From the NCBI GenBank assembly GCA_021770655.1, contig JAETQO010000009.1, positions 62,001 through 126,000 of the forward strand: a stretch of 64,000 bases of DNA. Direction: 5' to 3'. Origin of the DNA: Ruminococcus sp. GTDB taxonomy: Bacteria > Bacillota > Clostridia > Oscillospirales > Ruminococcaceae. Numbering within the stretch: the first letter of the stretch is position 1; every line of letters starts with the position of its first letter. A program made the translations under genes and the position numbers. This document shows positions 8,571 to 17,370 of the stretch, in pieces. The notes below the pieces were generated by a model. It was not told the DNA's origin. It was given only the letters and a program-made list of their open reading frames with translations, and did not search any database.

Positions 8571-9136
8571 TTATTTTTTGCCGATTTTACGAACTATATA
8601 AACAATCTGCCAGACCAGCATAAGGGGAAGCACAGGGATCATCAAAAGCATCAGACACGTCCATAAAAAAGCCTCGCTGAACGCCTCTGAGCCGTAGACC
8701 GTATGGGTATTGAATAATCCGGTCTGATAGCCGGAAAGCTACAATAAACGCTGTACAGCAATATCAGCGTTATCGGCAGGAATGAAAGCGCAAACAAAAC
8801 GGCCCTTACTTTGCTTTCGGACTTTTTCCGCTTTTCGCTGTCGCCATACTTTTTCTCAGACCCTTTATGGATAATATGGTTTATCAGCCACACTATCTGA
8901 AACAGAACGGCAACAGTGGGCAGGCACCATAAAGGATTTTCCAAGCACTCAAACACCCATCTGCCCAACCATTCAATCATAAAGCTTTCAATTTTATACG
9001 AAAGTGAATATCCCCGATAATATTCCGACATATCTAAAAAGTAGATAACGGTTCCAACTGTATGTCCCAGAATTCCTAAAAAGACCAGCAGTGCCGAAAT
9101 ATACAGCGGCGTCTTTGAACGTTCATCCCCTGCCAT
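8571..9136 (-). pseudogene. Frameshifted small membrane protein
   Basis: The first frame (8651-9136) gives three hydrophobic helices and ends in an improbable basic tail after LLYSVYCSF. From about 8735 a second frame takes over and runs to a TAA at 8571-8573, coding GYQTGLFNTHTVYGSEAF and then a fourth helix (LMLLMIPVLPLMLVWQIVYI) and a basic end. The combined product would be a four-helix protein of about 188 residues; one missing base near 8735 explains the break. It sits between fabZ and accC and has no evident role in lipid synthesis. A sequencing error is an alternative explanation. Family unknown. Confidence 0.7.
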
Positions 9137-9162
9137 AAGCGTACCCCCTGCGCTCTGTGCTA

Positions 9163-9594
9163 TTACTTTATCGCAAATGAAATCTCCGCTGAAACAGCCT
9201 TTTTGCCGTCAACAGAGGCAACCGCCTTTCCTATACCGATAGGTCCTTTGACCTTTGTAATTTCAACTTCTATGTCAAGCTTATCTCCGGGAAGAACCTG
9301 TTTGCGGAATTTACAGTTGTTTATTCCGCCGAAAAATCCGATCTTGCCCTTGTTTTCGGGCAAAGCAAGAAGCGCTACGGCGCCCGCCTGAGCGCACATT
9401 TCAACAAGGAGAACGCCCGGCGTTACAGGATAATCGGGAAAATGTCCCTTGAACCAGAACTCGTCCTCTTTTATGTATTTTGTAGCCTTTACTCTTTTTC
9501 CGACTTCAAGCTCGTTTACTTCATCGATAAGAAGAAACGGGTCGCGGTGAGGAATAATTTCCATGATCTGTTCTTTGTTCAAAACTACAGTCAT
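9163..9594 (-). CDS. fabZ: 3-hydroxyacyl-ACP dehydratase
   Basis: A 143-residue hot-dog-fold dehydratase that removes water from 3-hydroxyacyl-ACP in each elongation round. The signature IIPHRDPFLLIDEV is followed by the catalytic-site segment FKGHFPDYPVTPGVLLVEM, with His in GHFP and Glu in LLVEM as the active-site pair. The length is typical. GGAGAATAAAA precedes the ATG; accB ends ten bases upstream. Confidence 0.97.
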   Translation of the reverse strand: MTVVLNKEQIMEIIPHRDPFLLIDEVNELEVGKRVKATKYIKEDEFWFKGHFPDYPVTPGVLLVEMCAQAGAVALLALPENKGKIGFFGGINNCKFRKQVLPGDKLDIEVEITKVKGPIGIGKAVASVDGKKAVSAEISFAIK

Positions 9595-9604
9595 TTTTAT
9601 TCTC

Positions 9605-10066
9605 CTATCCTATAATCATAAGTGTCTGATCGTACTCGACCGGTTCTCCGCTCTTAACGCAGATTTCCTTTACAACGCCGTCAAATTCGCTCTGTACTTC
9701 GCTCATTACCTTCATAGATTCGATTATAAAGATAACGTCGCCCTTCTTTACTTTGTCGCCTACGCTTACAAAAGGAGCGGCATCGGGCGAGGGAGCCGAA
9801 TAAAACGTACCGACGATAGGAGCCTTTACCTCGTTGCCGGAAACCGTCTTTGCCGCAGGCGCTGTATCGCCTGCGCTCTGCGCTGATGCGGCAGGCTGTC
9901 CGACCGCAGGCACAGTCATAGGCATTGGCATCGGCGCAGGACACTTTTTGCCCTTTACCGAGATCTCGGTTTCTCCTATTTTTACGGAGATCTCTCCAAG
10001 ATCGTTTTCCTTTACGAGCTTAGCAAGCTTTTCAATATTTTCAAAAGTGGGATTCAGAATATCCAT
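9605..10066 (-). CDS. accB: Biotin carboxyl carrier protein
   Basis: A 153-residue carrier. The N-terminal part is charged, followed by an Ala/Pro-rich flexible linker (about residues 45-75, PAPMPMPMTVPAVG) and a C-terminal biotinyl domain. The biotinylated lysine lies in IESMKVMSE, where ESMKVM replaces the commoner EAMKLM. The protein passes carboxybiotin between AccC and the AccA/AccD pair. An AAAGGAGG ribosome site is well placed for the ATG. fabF ends 15 bases upstream. Confidence 0.95.
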   Translation of the reverse strand: MDILNPTFENIEKLAKLVKENDLGEISVKIGETEISVKGKKCPAPMPMPMTVPAVGQPAASAQSAGDTAPAAKTVSGNEVKAPIVGTFYSAPSPDAAPFVSVGDKVKKGDVIFIIESMKVMSEVQSEFDGVVKEICVKSGEPVEYDQTLMIIG

Positions 10067-10080
10067 TAGCTGTACCTCCT

Positions 10081-11316
10081 TTAATCAACGTACTTTTTGA
10101 TACAGATAGTCGCATTGTGTCCGCCGAATCCCAATGAGTTCGACAGAGCCGCATTTACCGTCATTTCCCTGTTTGAATCCACAGCGTAATCGAGATCGCA
10201 CTCGGGATCGGGAGTTGTGTAATTTATAGTCTTATGAACGAAATCGTTCTTTACCGACAAAGCTGTAACGATAGCCTCTACGCCGCCTGCCGCGCCGAGA
10301 AGATGTCCTATCATAGATTTTGTGGAATTTATTACGCATTTGTGCGCCGCTTCTTCGCCGAGAGCGATCTTTATAGCGTTAGTTTCATACTTATCGTTAA
10401 GACCTGTTGAAGTACCGTGAGCGTTGATATAATTAACCTCCTCAGGCTTCAAACCTGCTTCCTCATAAGCATATTTCATAGCGTGAGCCGCCGCCTCTCC
10501 TGTAGGCGAAGGGCTTGTCATATGATAAGCGTCGCCCGTTGCACCGTAGCCGGCAACCTCTGCGATGATTTTTGCGCCCCTTGCCTTGGCATGCTCATAT
10601 TCCTCAAGACAAAGAATACCCGAACCCTCGCCGAGAACAAAGCCCTGTCTGTTCAGATCGAAAGGCGTTGAGGCCTTGTCAAGCTCGGTGGCTCTCGAAA
10701 GCGCTTTCATATTGTTGAATCCGCTGAGTGCAAAATGTGATATACAAGCCTCGGTTCCGCCGCAGAGACAAACGTCAAGATAGCCGTCCTTGATTTTTCT
10801 GAAGCCCTCGCCGATAGCGTGAGTTGCCGATGAACAAGCAGTCGTGGTACAGAAATTATCGCCCTTGAAACCCGTCTGCATAGCGACTGTTCCCGCCGCC
10901 ATATTTCCTATCATCATAGGAATAAAGAATACAGATACCTTATCGGGCTTCTCATTGAACTTAGTGACCTCTTTCTCGGTCATGTTAAGTCCGCCGATAC
11001 CTACGCCGATAATAACGCCCGCCTTAAACGGATCAAGATCCTTAAAATCTGTTCCTGCCATATCAAGAGCCTGCTTTGCAGAGCATACCGCAAACTGAGT
11101 AAATCTGTCCATTCTCTTTGCTTCTTTTTTGTCTATACACTCAGAAGGATCAAAATCCTTGACCGCTCCCACGATCTTGACCGGAAAATTCTCGGTATCA
11201 AACTGATCCACAAAAGAAAGACCGTTTTTATTAGCCTTGATGTTCTCCCAGAATTCCTCAACGTTTTTTCCGAGAGGATTTACGGTACCCATACCTGTGA
11301 TAACAACTCGTCTCAT
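10081..11316 (-). CDS. fabF: 3-oxoacyl-ACP synthase II
   Basis: A 411-residue condensing enzyme that extends acyl-ACP with malonyl-ACP. The Cys-His-His triad is visible: the nucleophile in TTACSSATHAIGEG (about residue 162), the first histidine in NAHGTSTGLND (about 302), and the second in MIGHLLGAAGG (about 339). The length is typical. AAAAAGGAG precedes the ATG, and fabG ends 112 bases upstream. Confidence 0.97.
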   Translation of the reverse strand: MRRVVITGMGTVNPLGKNVEEFWENIKANKNGLSFVDQFDTENFPVKIVGAVKDFDPSECIDKKEAKRMDRFTQFAVCSAKQALDMAGTDFKDLDPFKAGVIIGVGIGGLNMTEKEVTKFNEKPDKVSVFFIPMMIGNMAAGTVAMQTGFKGDNFCTTTACSSATHAIGEGFRKIKDGYLDVCLCGGTEACISHFALSGFNNMKALSRATELDKASTPFDLNRQGFVLGEGSGILCLEEYEHAKARGAKIIAEVAGYGATGDAYHMTSPSPTGEAAAHAMKYAYEEAGLKPEEVNYINAHGTSTGLNDKYETNAIKIALGEEAAHKCVINSTKSMIGHLLGAAGGVEAIVTALSVKNDFVHKTINYTTPDPECDLDYAVDSNREMTVNAALSNSLGFGGHNATICIKKYVD

Positions 11317-11428
11317 TTAAACACTCCTTTTTGAATATCAAAGACCGGCGGCAAAAATCATACTGAAAATTCTGCTCCTGTTTTGCCGACCTCTGATCTA
11401 TAACCTGATTTGATCTGCGGCGAAGCCT

Positions 11429-12163
11429 TTACATCATAAGACCGCCGGAAATTTCTATTACCTGTCCTGTAACATAGCTTGCGTCCTTGGAGGCAAGGAA
11501 AGAAACCACGCCCGCTATTTCTTCTACTTCTCCGTATCTCTTCATAGCTATCTGATTTATCATAGCCTCTTTCTGAGCGTCGGTAAGCTTATCGGTCATA
11601 GGGGTCTTGATGAATCCCGGTGCAACAGCGTTGCAGGTGACGCCTCTTGAGCCGAGTTCCTTTGCAACGGTCTTTGTCATACCGACTATTGCCGCCTTAG
11701 TCGCGCTGTAATTCATCTGTCCCGGATTTCCGTAAAGTCCGGCAACGGAAGCAAGATTGATTATCCTGCCTGAGCGCTGTCTCATCATAACGTTGCCCAC
11801 AAACTTGGACATATTGAAAACGCTCTTCTGATTTACTGCGATCACGGTGTCGTACTGTTCCTCGCTCATTCTTGCAAGAAGTCCGTCACGGGTAATTCCT
11901 GCGTTGTTTACAAGCACGTCGATAGTGCCGAAACGGGTCTTTACAGCCTTTACCGTTTCCTCGACCTGAGCATAGTTTGAAACATCGCATATGAACTTTT
12001 CACACTGGACACCCTCTGCTTTGATCTTGTCCATAATGTCATTGTTTTCAAACATTGCCTCGCTGATGTCGTTGAGGGCGATGTCATAGCCGTCCTTTGC
12101 AAGACGAAGAGCGATAGCCGCGCCTATTCCCCTTGCAGAGCCTGTGATCAATGCTGTAGCCAT
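11429..12163 (-). CDS. fabG: 3-oxoacyl-ACP reductase
   Basis: A 244-residue short-chain dehydrogenase that reduces 3-oxoacyl-ACP with NADPH. It shows the cofactor loop TGSARGIG (about 7-14), LVNNAGITRDGLLARM with the structural asparagine, the catalytic serine in NLASVAG, and YSATK with the catalytic Tyr and Lys (about 152-156). The C-terminus YVTGQVIEISGGLMM is typical. An AGGAGG site lies nine bases before the ATG. Confidence 0.95.
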   Translation of the reverse strand: MATALITGSARGIGAAIALRLAKDGYDIALNDISEAMFENNDIMDKIKAEGVQCEKFICDVSNYAQVEETVKAVKTRFGTIDVLVNNAGITRDGLLARMSEEQYDTVIAVNQKSVFNMSKFVGNVMMRQRSGRIINLASVAGLYGNPGQMNYSATKAAIVGMTKTVAKELGSRGVTCNAVAPGFIKTPMTDKLTDAQKEAMINQIAMKRYGEVEEIAGVVSFLASKDASYVTGQVIEISGGLMM

Positions 12164-12213
12164 TTTAAATTCCTCCTATTTAGGTTTATTTACTGTCTGC
12201 TTTTTTGCAGTCT

Positions 12214-13332
12214 TTATATCTGCATTTCAAAAAATTCATTTATTTCAGTCATCATTTCTTCGTTGACCTCATTGGCAAGTTCCTTGTCGGCTTTTGCAAA
12301 AAATTCGCTTTCTATATCATCGGGAACTTTACCATCTGTATATTTATCGCATATTTTTTCATACTCGGCGTCAAGCTTGTCCATATATTCATTTGTCTCG
12401 TCCGAGTGGAATATATTGTTGTGACCGCAGTATTTGCCGTCTATGGTATAATACTTTACATTGGGATTTGTAATTTCGGATTCCTTTGAAATTATGCTTG
12501 AACGGTCATAACCTATCATTTTATCCTGTGTACCGTGAATCACAAGTACAGGAATATCTGATTTATTTATTCCGTCAACCGCCGACATATTAGTATATTC
12601 GCCAAAATTCATATAACAATCAAGCCATATAAAAGGATAAATAGCTTTTGAAATGCCTCCCATCATGCCATCGGCAAATTCCATGATCATATCCATCGGA
12701 TAAGCATATCCCGAAATACTTGCGCTTGCTTTGACATCGTGATCGAAGTTCAATACCGCCGTTACGGCATATCCGCCCCAACTGTGTCCCATAAGAAATT
12801 TGGGAAGTTCAGAAAGCTCCTCGTCATTCTCAATGTAACTTAAAGCACAGTCCAAATCCAAAGCTGACTGAGGAAGTCCGTTTGTTCCGTCTCCTTCACT
12901 TGTACAGCTTCCCGTTGCATCATAAGCAAATACTCGCCAACCATTATCTACAAGCCAGATTATCTCATTGATATAACCCTCGTGCCCTCCGCCTATTCCA
13001 TGTGAGAACACGATCAAGCCCTTATTATTGTCACCACCGTAAATATAACCCTGCAAAAGATTTTCTCCCGATTTAAAACTTACGTTTTTTCTTGGATAAT
13101 CTTTTTCATAATGGTCATAACGATAATTTGTAGTGAATTTTGAATATTCGCCTCTTGAAAAATTTTCTTTCAGCAAAATGTGAGTTACTGTCTGGGTAAC
13201 GATCAAAGTAACAAATACAAAAATAAGCAGACAAATAAGTACTATTTTCTTTTTGCTTTTTTTAGTTTTAGATATATCTTTGCTGCTTATACATGTATCC
13301 TGTTCCTGTACCGATTCTTTCTCTTTGATCAT
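12214..13332 (-). CDS. Membrane-anchored alpha/beta hydrolase
   Basis: A 372-residue protein with one N-terminal transmembrane helix (about residues 30-52, VLICLLIFVFVTLIVTQTVT) and an extracytoplasmic alpha/beta-hydrolase domain. The nucleophile elbow GHSWGGYAV (serine at about residue 185), an oxyanion-type VFSHGIGGG, the acid-loop region VIHGTQDKMIGYD and a late histidine in YCGHNN complete the likely catalytic set. It lies between fabK and fabG, beginning two bases after fabK ends, so it should be co-translated. Its base composition is more AT-rich than that of the fab genes, suggesting later insertion. A lipase or esterase role on lipids is possible but not shown by the sequence. Confidence 0.75.
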   Translation of the reverse strand: MIKEKESVQEQDTCISSKDISKTKKSKKKIVLICLLIFVFVTLIVTQTVTHILLKENFSRGEYSKFTTNYRYDHYEKDYPRKNVSFKSGENLLQGYIYGGDNNKGLIVFSHGIGGGHEGYINEIIWLVDNGWRVFAYDATGSCTSEGDGTNGLPQSALDLDCALSYIENDEELSELPKFLMGHSWGGYAVTAVLNFDHDVKASASISGYAYPMDMIMEFADGMMGGISKAIYPFIWLDCYMNFGEYTNMSAVDGINKSDIPVLVIHGTQDKMIGYDRSSIISKESEITNPNVKYYTIDGKYCGHNNIFHSDETNEYMDKLDAEYEKICDKYTDGKVPDDIESEFFAKADKELANEVNEEMMTEINEFFEMQI

Positions 13333-13334
13333 AA

Positions 13335-14273
13335 TTACTTACCAAGCAGTTCCTCAGCCTGCTTAAACATTTCCTCTATCATATCCTTTGCAGGCTCTAT
13401 CTTTGTAACCATGCCTGCAATCGCTCCGCAAAGGAACGAGCCCTCTTCAAGATTTCCGTCCTGAACAGCCTTCCTCAGCGAACCGAGGGTTATCTCCTCA
13501 AACTTTTCGGGAGTAAGCGAGCCGTCCTTTTCACCGTTTGCAAGCATTTTAGCGAACTTTGTCTTAACGTTTCTGCAAGGGTGTCCCGTAGAACGTCCCG
13601 TAACGATAGAATCGGTATCCTTTGCCTTGACTACAAGCTCCTTGTATGTGGGGTGTATCTGGCATTCCTCCGCGGCAAGAAAACGTGTTCCGACCTGAAC
13701 GCCCTCTGCTCCGAGCATAAAGGACGCCGCTATTCCTCTGCCGTCTGCAATGCCGCCTGCGGCGATGACAGGAATTTCAACTGCGTCAACGACCTGCGGA
13801 ACAAGACACATAGTGGTGTTTTCCCCGATATGTCCGCCGGACTCGGTACCCTCTGCAACTACAGCGTCCGCGCCTGCTCTTTCCATTCTTTTTGCAAGAG
13901 CGACAGACGGGATAACAGGGATCACCTTGATTCCCGCCTCTTTCCATGCAGCCATATACTTTCCGGGATTTCCCGCGCCTGTTGTTACAACCGGAACGCC
14001 CTCCTCGATAACAAGCTTTGCAAGGTCGTCCGCATTAGGACTCATCAGCATGATGTTCACACCGAAGGGCTTGTCCCCTACCGCCGCTTTGGTCTGTCTT
14101 ATCTGATCTCTGAGATAGTCGATAGGAGCGGAGCCGCCTGCGATTATGCCAAGTCCTCCTGCGTTTGAAACAGCCGACGCAAGGGTATGCTCGGCAATCC
14201 AAGCCATACCGCCCTGAAATATCGGATACTTAATGCCTAAAAGTTCTGTTATTCTTGTTTTTACTGCAGTCAT
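13335..14273 (-). CDS. fabK: Enoyl-ACP reductase II (FMN-dependent)
   Basis: A 312-residue TIM-barrel flavoprotein of the nitronate-monooxygenase superfamily that catalyses the last reduction of each elongation cycle, replacing FabI. Family features are the N-terminal IKYPIFQGGMAWIAEHTLA, the GGLGIIAGG turn, EGTESGGHIGENTT with the conserved histidine, and IAAGGIADGRGIAA for phosphate binding. Its place in a fab operon separates it from true nitronate monooxygenases. The ATG has a GGAG site formed by the end of the upstream gene, five bases away. Confidence 0.93.
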   Translation of the reverse strand: MTAVKTRITELLGIKYPIFQGGMAWIAEHTLASAVSNAGGLGIIAGGSAPIDYLRDQIRQTKAAVGDKPFGVNIMLMSPNADDLAKLVIEEGVPVVTTGAGNPGKYMAAWKEAGIKVIPVIPSVALAKRMERAGADAVVAEGTESGGHIGENTTMCLVPQVVDAVEIPVIAAGGIADGRGIAASFMLGAEGVQVGTRFLAAEECQIHPTYKELVVKAKDTDSIVTGRSTGHPCRNVKTKFAKMLANGEKDGSLTPEKFEEITLGSLRKAVQDGNLEEGSFLCGAIAGMVTKIEPAKDMIEEMFKQAEELLGK

Positions 14274-14278
14274 TTTAA

Positions 14279-14956
14279 TTACTCCTTTAATTTACTGTCT
14301 GATGTCCGTGTTTCCCAAGAATAATCGTAAGCGCCAACAGCATGGTTGCCGCAAATTATTGCCCTATATTCGGAAACACAAACTTTAATGCACTCGTTAA
14401 TAAATTTTATCGCCTGTTCAACTTTAAAATATTTAGGTTCTTCATCTGTTTCAGTATTGAAATCATTATATATATCCTTTATGAAATCTGTAACTTCAAA
14501 AGGAAAAATCTCATTGATTTTTTCTTGTTTAAAGTTCTCAGGCTCAAAAAAGTTATATTCAAGCCCATACTTTTTTATAGCCCAGCCGTTTAAGATCCGA
14601 TAATCATTATAAAGCTCGTCAATAAAGCCCGGAACACTGCGTAAAGAAATCAAATTCATATCATAATACAAAACCGACCTGAAAATGCCGTCCTGTATCA
14701 GATGAAAATAGTATCCTAAATAAAGAGCGTCGGACAAGATCTCTTTCGCATAACGATCAAAAAAACTATAAGAATCAAAATGCTTTTTTGAGCCGTTATC
14801 ATATATGTCAACAAAGTGGGTATTTACCTCCCTTTTATTTGCCGACAAAACCGCATCGGGAAGAAGATGACCTATAAGAAAGCGATTTTTATCCTTTACG
14901 GGTAAAATCTTTTCAAGTTCATTTGCTATCGCAATATGTATTATTCTCGAAGCCAT
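14279..14956 (-). CDS. Zinc-dependent phospholipase C-like protein
   Basis: A 225-residue protein whose N-terminus fits the zinc-dependent phospholipase C / S1-P1 nuclease fold: SRIIHIAIANELE (histidine at about residue 7), FLIGHLLPDAVLS (acidic ligand), THFVDIY, and LGYYFHLIQDGIF (His and Asp ligands). No signal peptide is seen, so it is probably cytoplasmic and its true substrate is uncertain. It sits between fabH and fabK, five bases before fabK, with an AAGGAG site before its ATG. It is AT-rich like the hydrolase gene nearby, which suggests insertion into the operon. Confidence 0.6.
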   Translation of the reverse strand: MASRIIHIAIANELEKILPVKDKNRFLIGHLLPDAVLSANKREVNTHFVDIYDNGSKKHFDSYSFFDRYAKEILSDALYLGYYFHLIQDGIFRSVLYYDMNLISLRSVPGFIDELYNDYRILNGWAIKKYGLEYNFFEPENFKQEKINEIFPFEVTDFIKDIYNDFNTETDEEPKYFKVEQAIKFINECIKVCVSEYRAIICGNHAVGAYDYSWETRTSDSKLKE

Positions 14957-15008
14957 TTCTACTCCTTATATATGCAAGCGAAACAAAAGTCCTGCTTATC
15001 AAATAAAA

Positions 15009-16019
15009 TCAATACTCAAATATTACCGCCGCATAGGTAAGTCCGCCGCCGAAGCCTACAAGACAAACCTTGTCGCCCCTCTTGATACGTCCCTCTGCAA
15101 CGGCGTCGCAGAAAGCTATCGGAATAGAGGCGGAAGAGGTGTTTCCGTAGCGGTCGATATAAACAACCATTTTATCCATTGACACGCCCAGATTTTTAGC
15201 GGCGGTTTCAATAATTCTCACATTTGCCTGATGCGGAACGATAGCGTCAAGCTCCTCCGGAGAGATACCTGCCTTTTCACACACCTTTGAAACAGCATTA
15301 GGCATTGCCTTAGTCGCAAACTTGTAAACCTCTTTACCGTCCTGCGTGAAATAATGATCCTTCATCTCAGGCATATCCATATTGAAATCTTCTTTATTCG
15401 TTCTGAAAACATTTTCCGGCTTAAGCGCTCTTGCCGCAAGGAATTTTGCACCGTTTCCGTCTGCGCCCAGATAGGAAGCATAAAGCGTATTTTCCTGCTT
15501 CTGAAGAACAAACGCTGCCGCTCCGTCGCCGAAAAGAATACAGCTTGAGCGATCTGTATAGTCTACAAACTTTGAAAGCTCCTCCGCCGCAACAAGCAGA
15601 ACAGTATCAACGTCATCGTCCGACTGTAAATACCTTTTCGCCATATCAAGTCCGTAATCAAAGCCTGTGCAGGCGCAGTTTATATCAATAGCCATACTGC
15701 CTGCCGCGCCTATCTCCCTCTGTATCAGGCAGGACTCGGAAGGCGTATAAAAATCGGGCGTACAGGTCGCAACTATTATGAGATCGATATCCTCAGCCTT
15801 TATACCTGCGTCCTCTATCGCTTCCTTTGCAGCCATTGCACCAAGGTAGTATGTAGGCTCTCCGTTCGTGATATGTCTTTTCTTGATGCCTGTTCTCTGA
15901 GTTATCCACTCATCGCTTGTCTCAACGATTTTTGCAAAATCCTCATTTGTCGCTACTTTTTCAGGAACATATTTTCCGATTCCCTTAATTTTTACTCCTG
16001 TTGCTTTACTGCTTCCCAC
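15009..16019 (-). CDS. fabH: 3-oxoacyl-ACP synthase III
   Basis: A 336-residue condensing enzyme that starts fatty-acid synthesis by joining an acyl-CoA to malonyl-ACP. The catalytic triad is visible: Cys in NCACTGFDYGLDMA (about residue 121), His in VPHQANVRI, and Asn in YGNTSSASIP. The N-terminal KGIGKYVPE and WITQRTGIKKRH are typical. The start is a GTG, nine bases after AGGAGG. This is the first gene of the fab operon, and its promoter region is shared with the divergent fabD. Confidence 0.96.
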   Translation of the reverse strand: MGSSKATGVKIKGIGKYVPEKVATNEDFAKIVETSDEWITQRTGIKKRHITNGEPTYYLGAMAAKEAIEDAGIKAEDIDLIIVATCTPDFYTPSESCLIQREIGAAGSMAIDINCACTGFDYGLDMAKRYLQSDDDVDTVLLVAAEELSKFVDYTDRSSCILFGDGAAAFVLQKQENTLYASYLGADGNGAKFLAARALKPENVFRTNKEDFNMDMPEMKDHYFTQDGKEVYKFATKAMPNAVSKVCEKAGISPEELDAIVPHQANVRIIETAAKNLGVSMDKMVVYIDRYGNTSSASIPIAFCDAVAEGRIKRGDKVCLVGFGGGLTYAAVIFEY

Positions 16020-16084
16020 TGATTATTTCCTCCTGTATATTATAAATTTCTCTATTATATATTGTATAATTTCACTTTTTATGT

Positions 16085-16396
16085 TATAATGCTTTTATCG
16101 GCGTGACGTGCCGCATACATTACGATCTATATACTTCACAAAATAACATTATAATTATAAACTGTTTTTTTTGATACATCAATAACAAATTATGAACAAC
16201 TCTTGATGAATTTAAACATTCAAAGAATATTTCACAAGTTTTAGGGCGTTATTTAATATTTTGTGTCTATTTTTGAAAGAATGTTTCAAAAATTAAATTA
16301 TATGACTAAATATGTTGTGTGAAAATCTGTAATTTGTTGCAAAAACAAACCGGCCGATCACGATAATATTTTACTGTAAACGATAAAAGCATTATA
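16085..16396. promoter_or_regulatory. Divergent fabH/fabD control region with a 16-bp inverted repeat
   Basis: The 406-base gap between the divergent fabH and fabD starts is AT-rich and codes for nothing. CGATAAAAGCATTATA occurs on the plus strand at 16381-16396, directly against the fabD TATAAT, and exactly again on the minus strand at 16085-16100, 66 bases before fabH. The identical sequence facing each gene suggests one regulator acting on both promoters. It does not look like the published FapR or FabT palindromes. Confidence 0.6.
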
Positions 16397-16400
16397 TAAT
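16371..16400 (+). promoter_or_regulatory. Likely fabD promoter
   Basis: A TATAAT at 16395-16400 lies about 26 bases before the fabD start; a weak TTTACTG-type -35 region lies 18 or 19 bases upstream. The repeated 16-bp element overlaps the -10 hexamer. Confidence 0.5.
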
Positions 16401-16425
16401 AATTAAGTATAAAGGAGTAAAAATT

Positions 16426-17349
16426 ATGACAAAAAACATTTTCTTATTCTCAGGACAAGGCTCGCAGTATGTAGGCATGGCAAAGGAACTTTGCGGCAAA
16501 TATCCGGCGGCAAAGGCGGTTTTTGATACTGCCAATAAGGTGCTTGGCTACGACATTGCAAAGATAGCTTTTGAAGGTCCTGAGGAGGAGCTTAACAAGA
16601 CTGCAAATTCTCAGCCTGCGATAATGGCTTGTTCGCTGGCGGCATTTGAGGCGGCAAAAGCTGAGGGCATCACTTTTGACGGAGTTGCGGGACACTCGCT
16701 TGGCGAATATGCGGCTATGGTCGCCGCAGGAGTTGTCACACTTGAGGACGGTTTCAGGCTTATCAAGGCAAGAGCGCAGGCAATGCAGAAAGCGGCGGAG
16801 GCTAACAGCGGTTCTATGTACGCTGTTATCGGACTTCCCGCCGAGGAGGTCGAAAAGGTCTGCGAAGAGATCGACGGATATGTTGTTCCGGTAAACTACA
16901 ACTCAGCCGTTCAGACGGTCATTGCCGGAGAGACTTCTGCTTGTGAAAAGGCGGCGGAGATATTTACGGGAATAAAGAAAAAAGCTATTAAGCTTAACGT
17001 TGCTTCGGCCTTCCACTCACAGCTTATGCAGTCGGCGGCGGACGAATTTATTGAAGCAGCAAAGACGGTGGAATTCAGACCTGCCGAAGTGGAGTTCTAT
17101 TCAAACGTTCTCGGCACAAAGCTGGAGGATTTTTCGGATATGCCTCAGCTTCTTGCAAAGCATATCGTTTCGCCTGTAAAATTCACTTCCGAGCTTGCCG
17201 AAATGGAAAAGGCGGGCTATGAAAATTTTATCGAGCTTGGACCTAACAAGGTGCTCACAGGACTTGTAAAGAAAACGCTCAAAGGCAAGAACGCTGTCAA
17301 TATCGAAAATGAAGCCACACTTGAAAAAGCTTTGACTTTTCTTAACTGA
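16426..17349 (+). CDS. fabD: Malonyl-CoA:ACP transacylase
   Basis: A 307-residue acyltransferase that loads malonyl groups onto ACP. It shows the N-terminal FLFSGQGSQYVGMAKEL, the catalytic serine in AGHSLGEYAAM (about residue 90), the malonyl-binding arginine in RLIKARAQAMQ, and the catalytic histidine in SAFHSQLMQ. The length is typical. AAAGGAG is correctly spaced from the ATG. In related genomes fabD lies inside the fab operon; here it is alone and divergent. A lipoprotein gene follows by 21 bases. Confidence 0.96.
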   Translation: MTKNIFLFSGQGSQYVGMAKELCGKYPAAKAVFDTANKVLGYDIAKIAFEGPEEELNKTANSQPAIMACSLAAFEAAKAEGITFDGVAGHSLGEYAAMVAAGVVTLEDGFRLIKARAQAMQKAAEANSGSMYAVIGLPAEEVEKVCEEIDGYVVPVNYNSAVQTVIAGETSACEKAAEIFTGIKKKAIKLNVASAFHSQLMQSAADEFIEAAKTVEFRPAEVEFYSNVLGTKLEDFSDMPQLLAKHIVSPVKFTSELAEMEKAGYENFIELGPNKVLTGLVKKTLKGKNAVNIENEATLEKALTFLN

Positions 17350-17370
17350 CTGAGAATTTTGGGGTAGAAA

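Noticed and set aside
16020..16425. FapR or FabT binding site
   Set aside because: I compared the region with the TTAGTACCTAGTCTTAAT and TTTGATTATCAAA patterns and saw no convincing match. Only the 16-bp repeat stands out.
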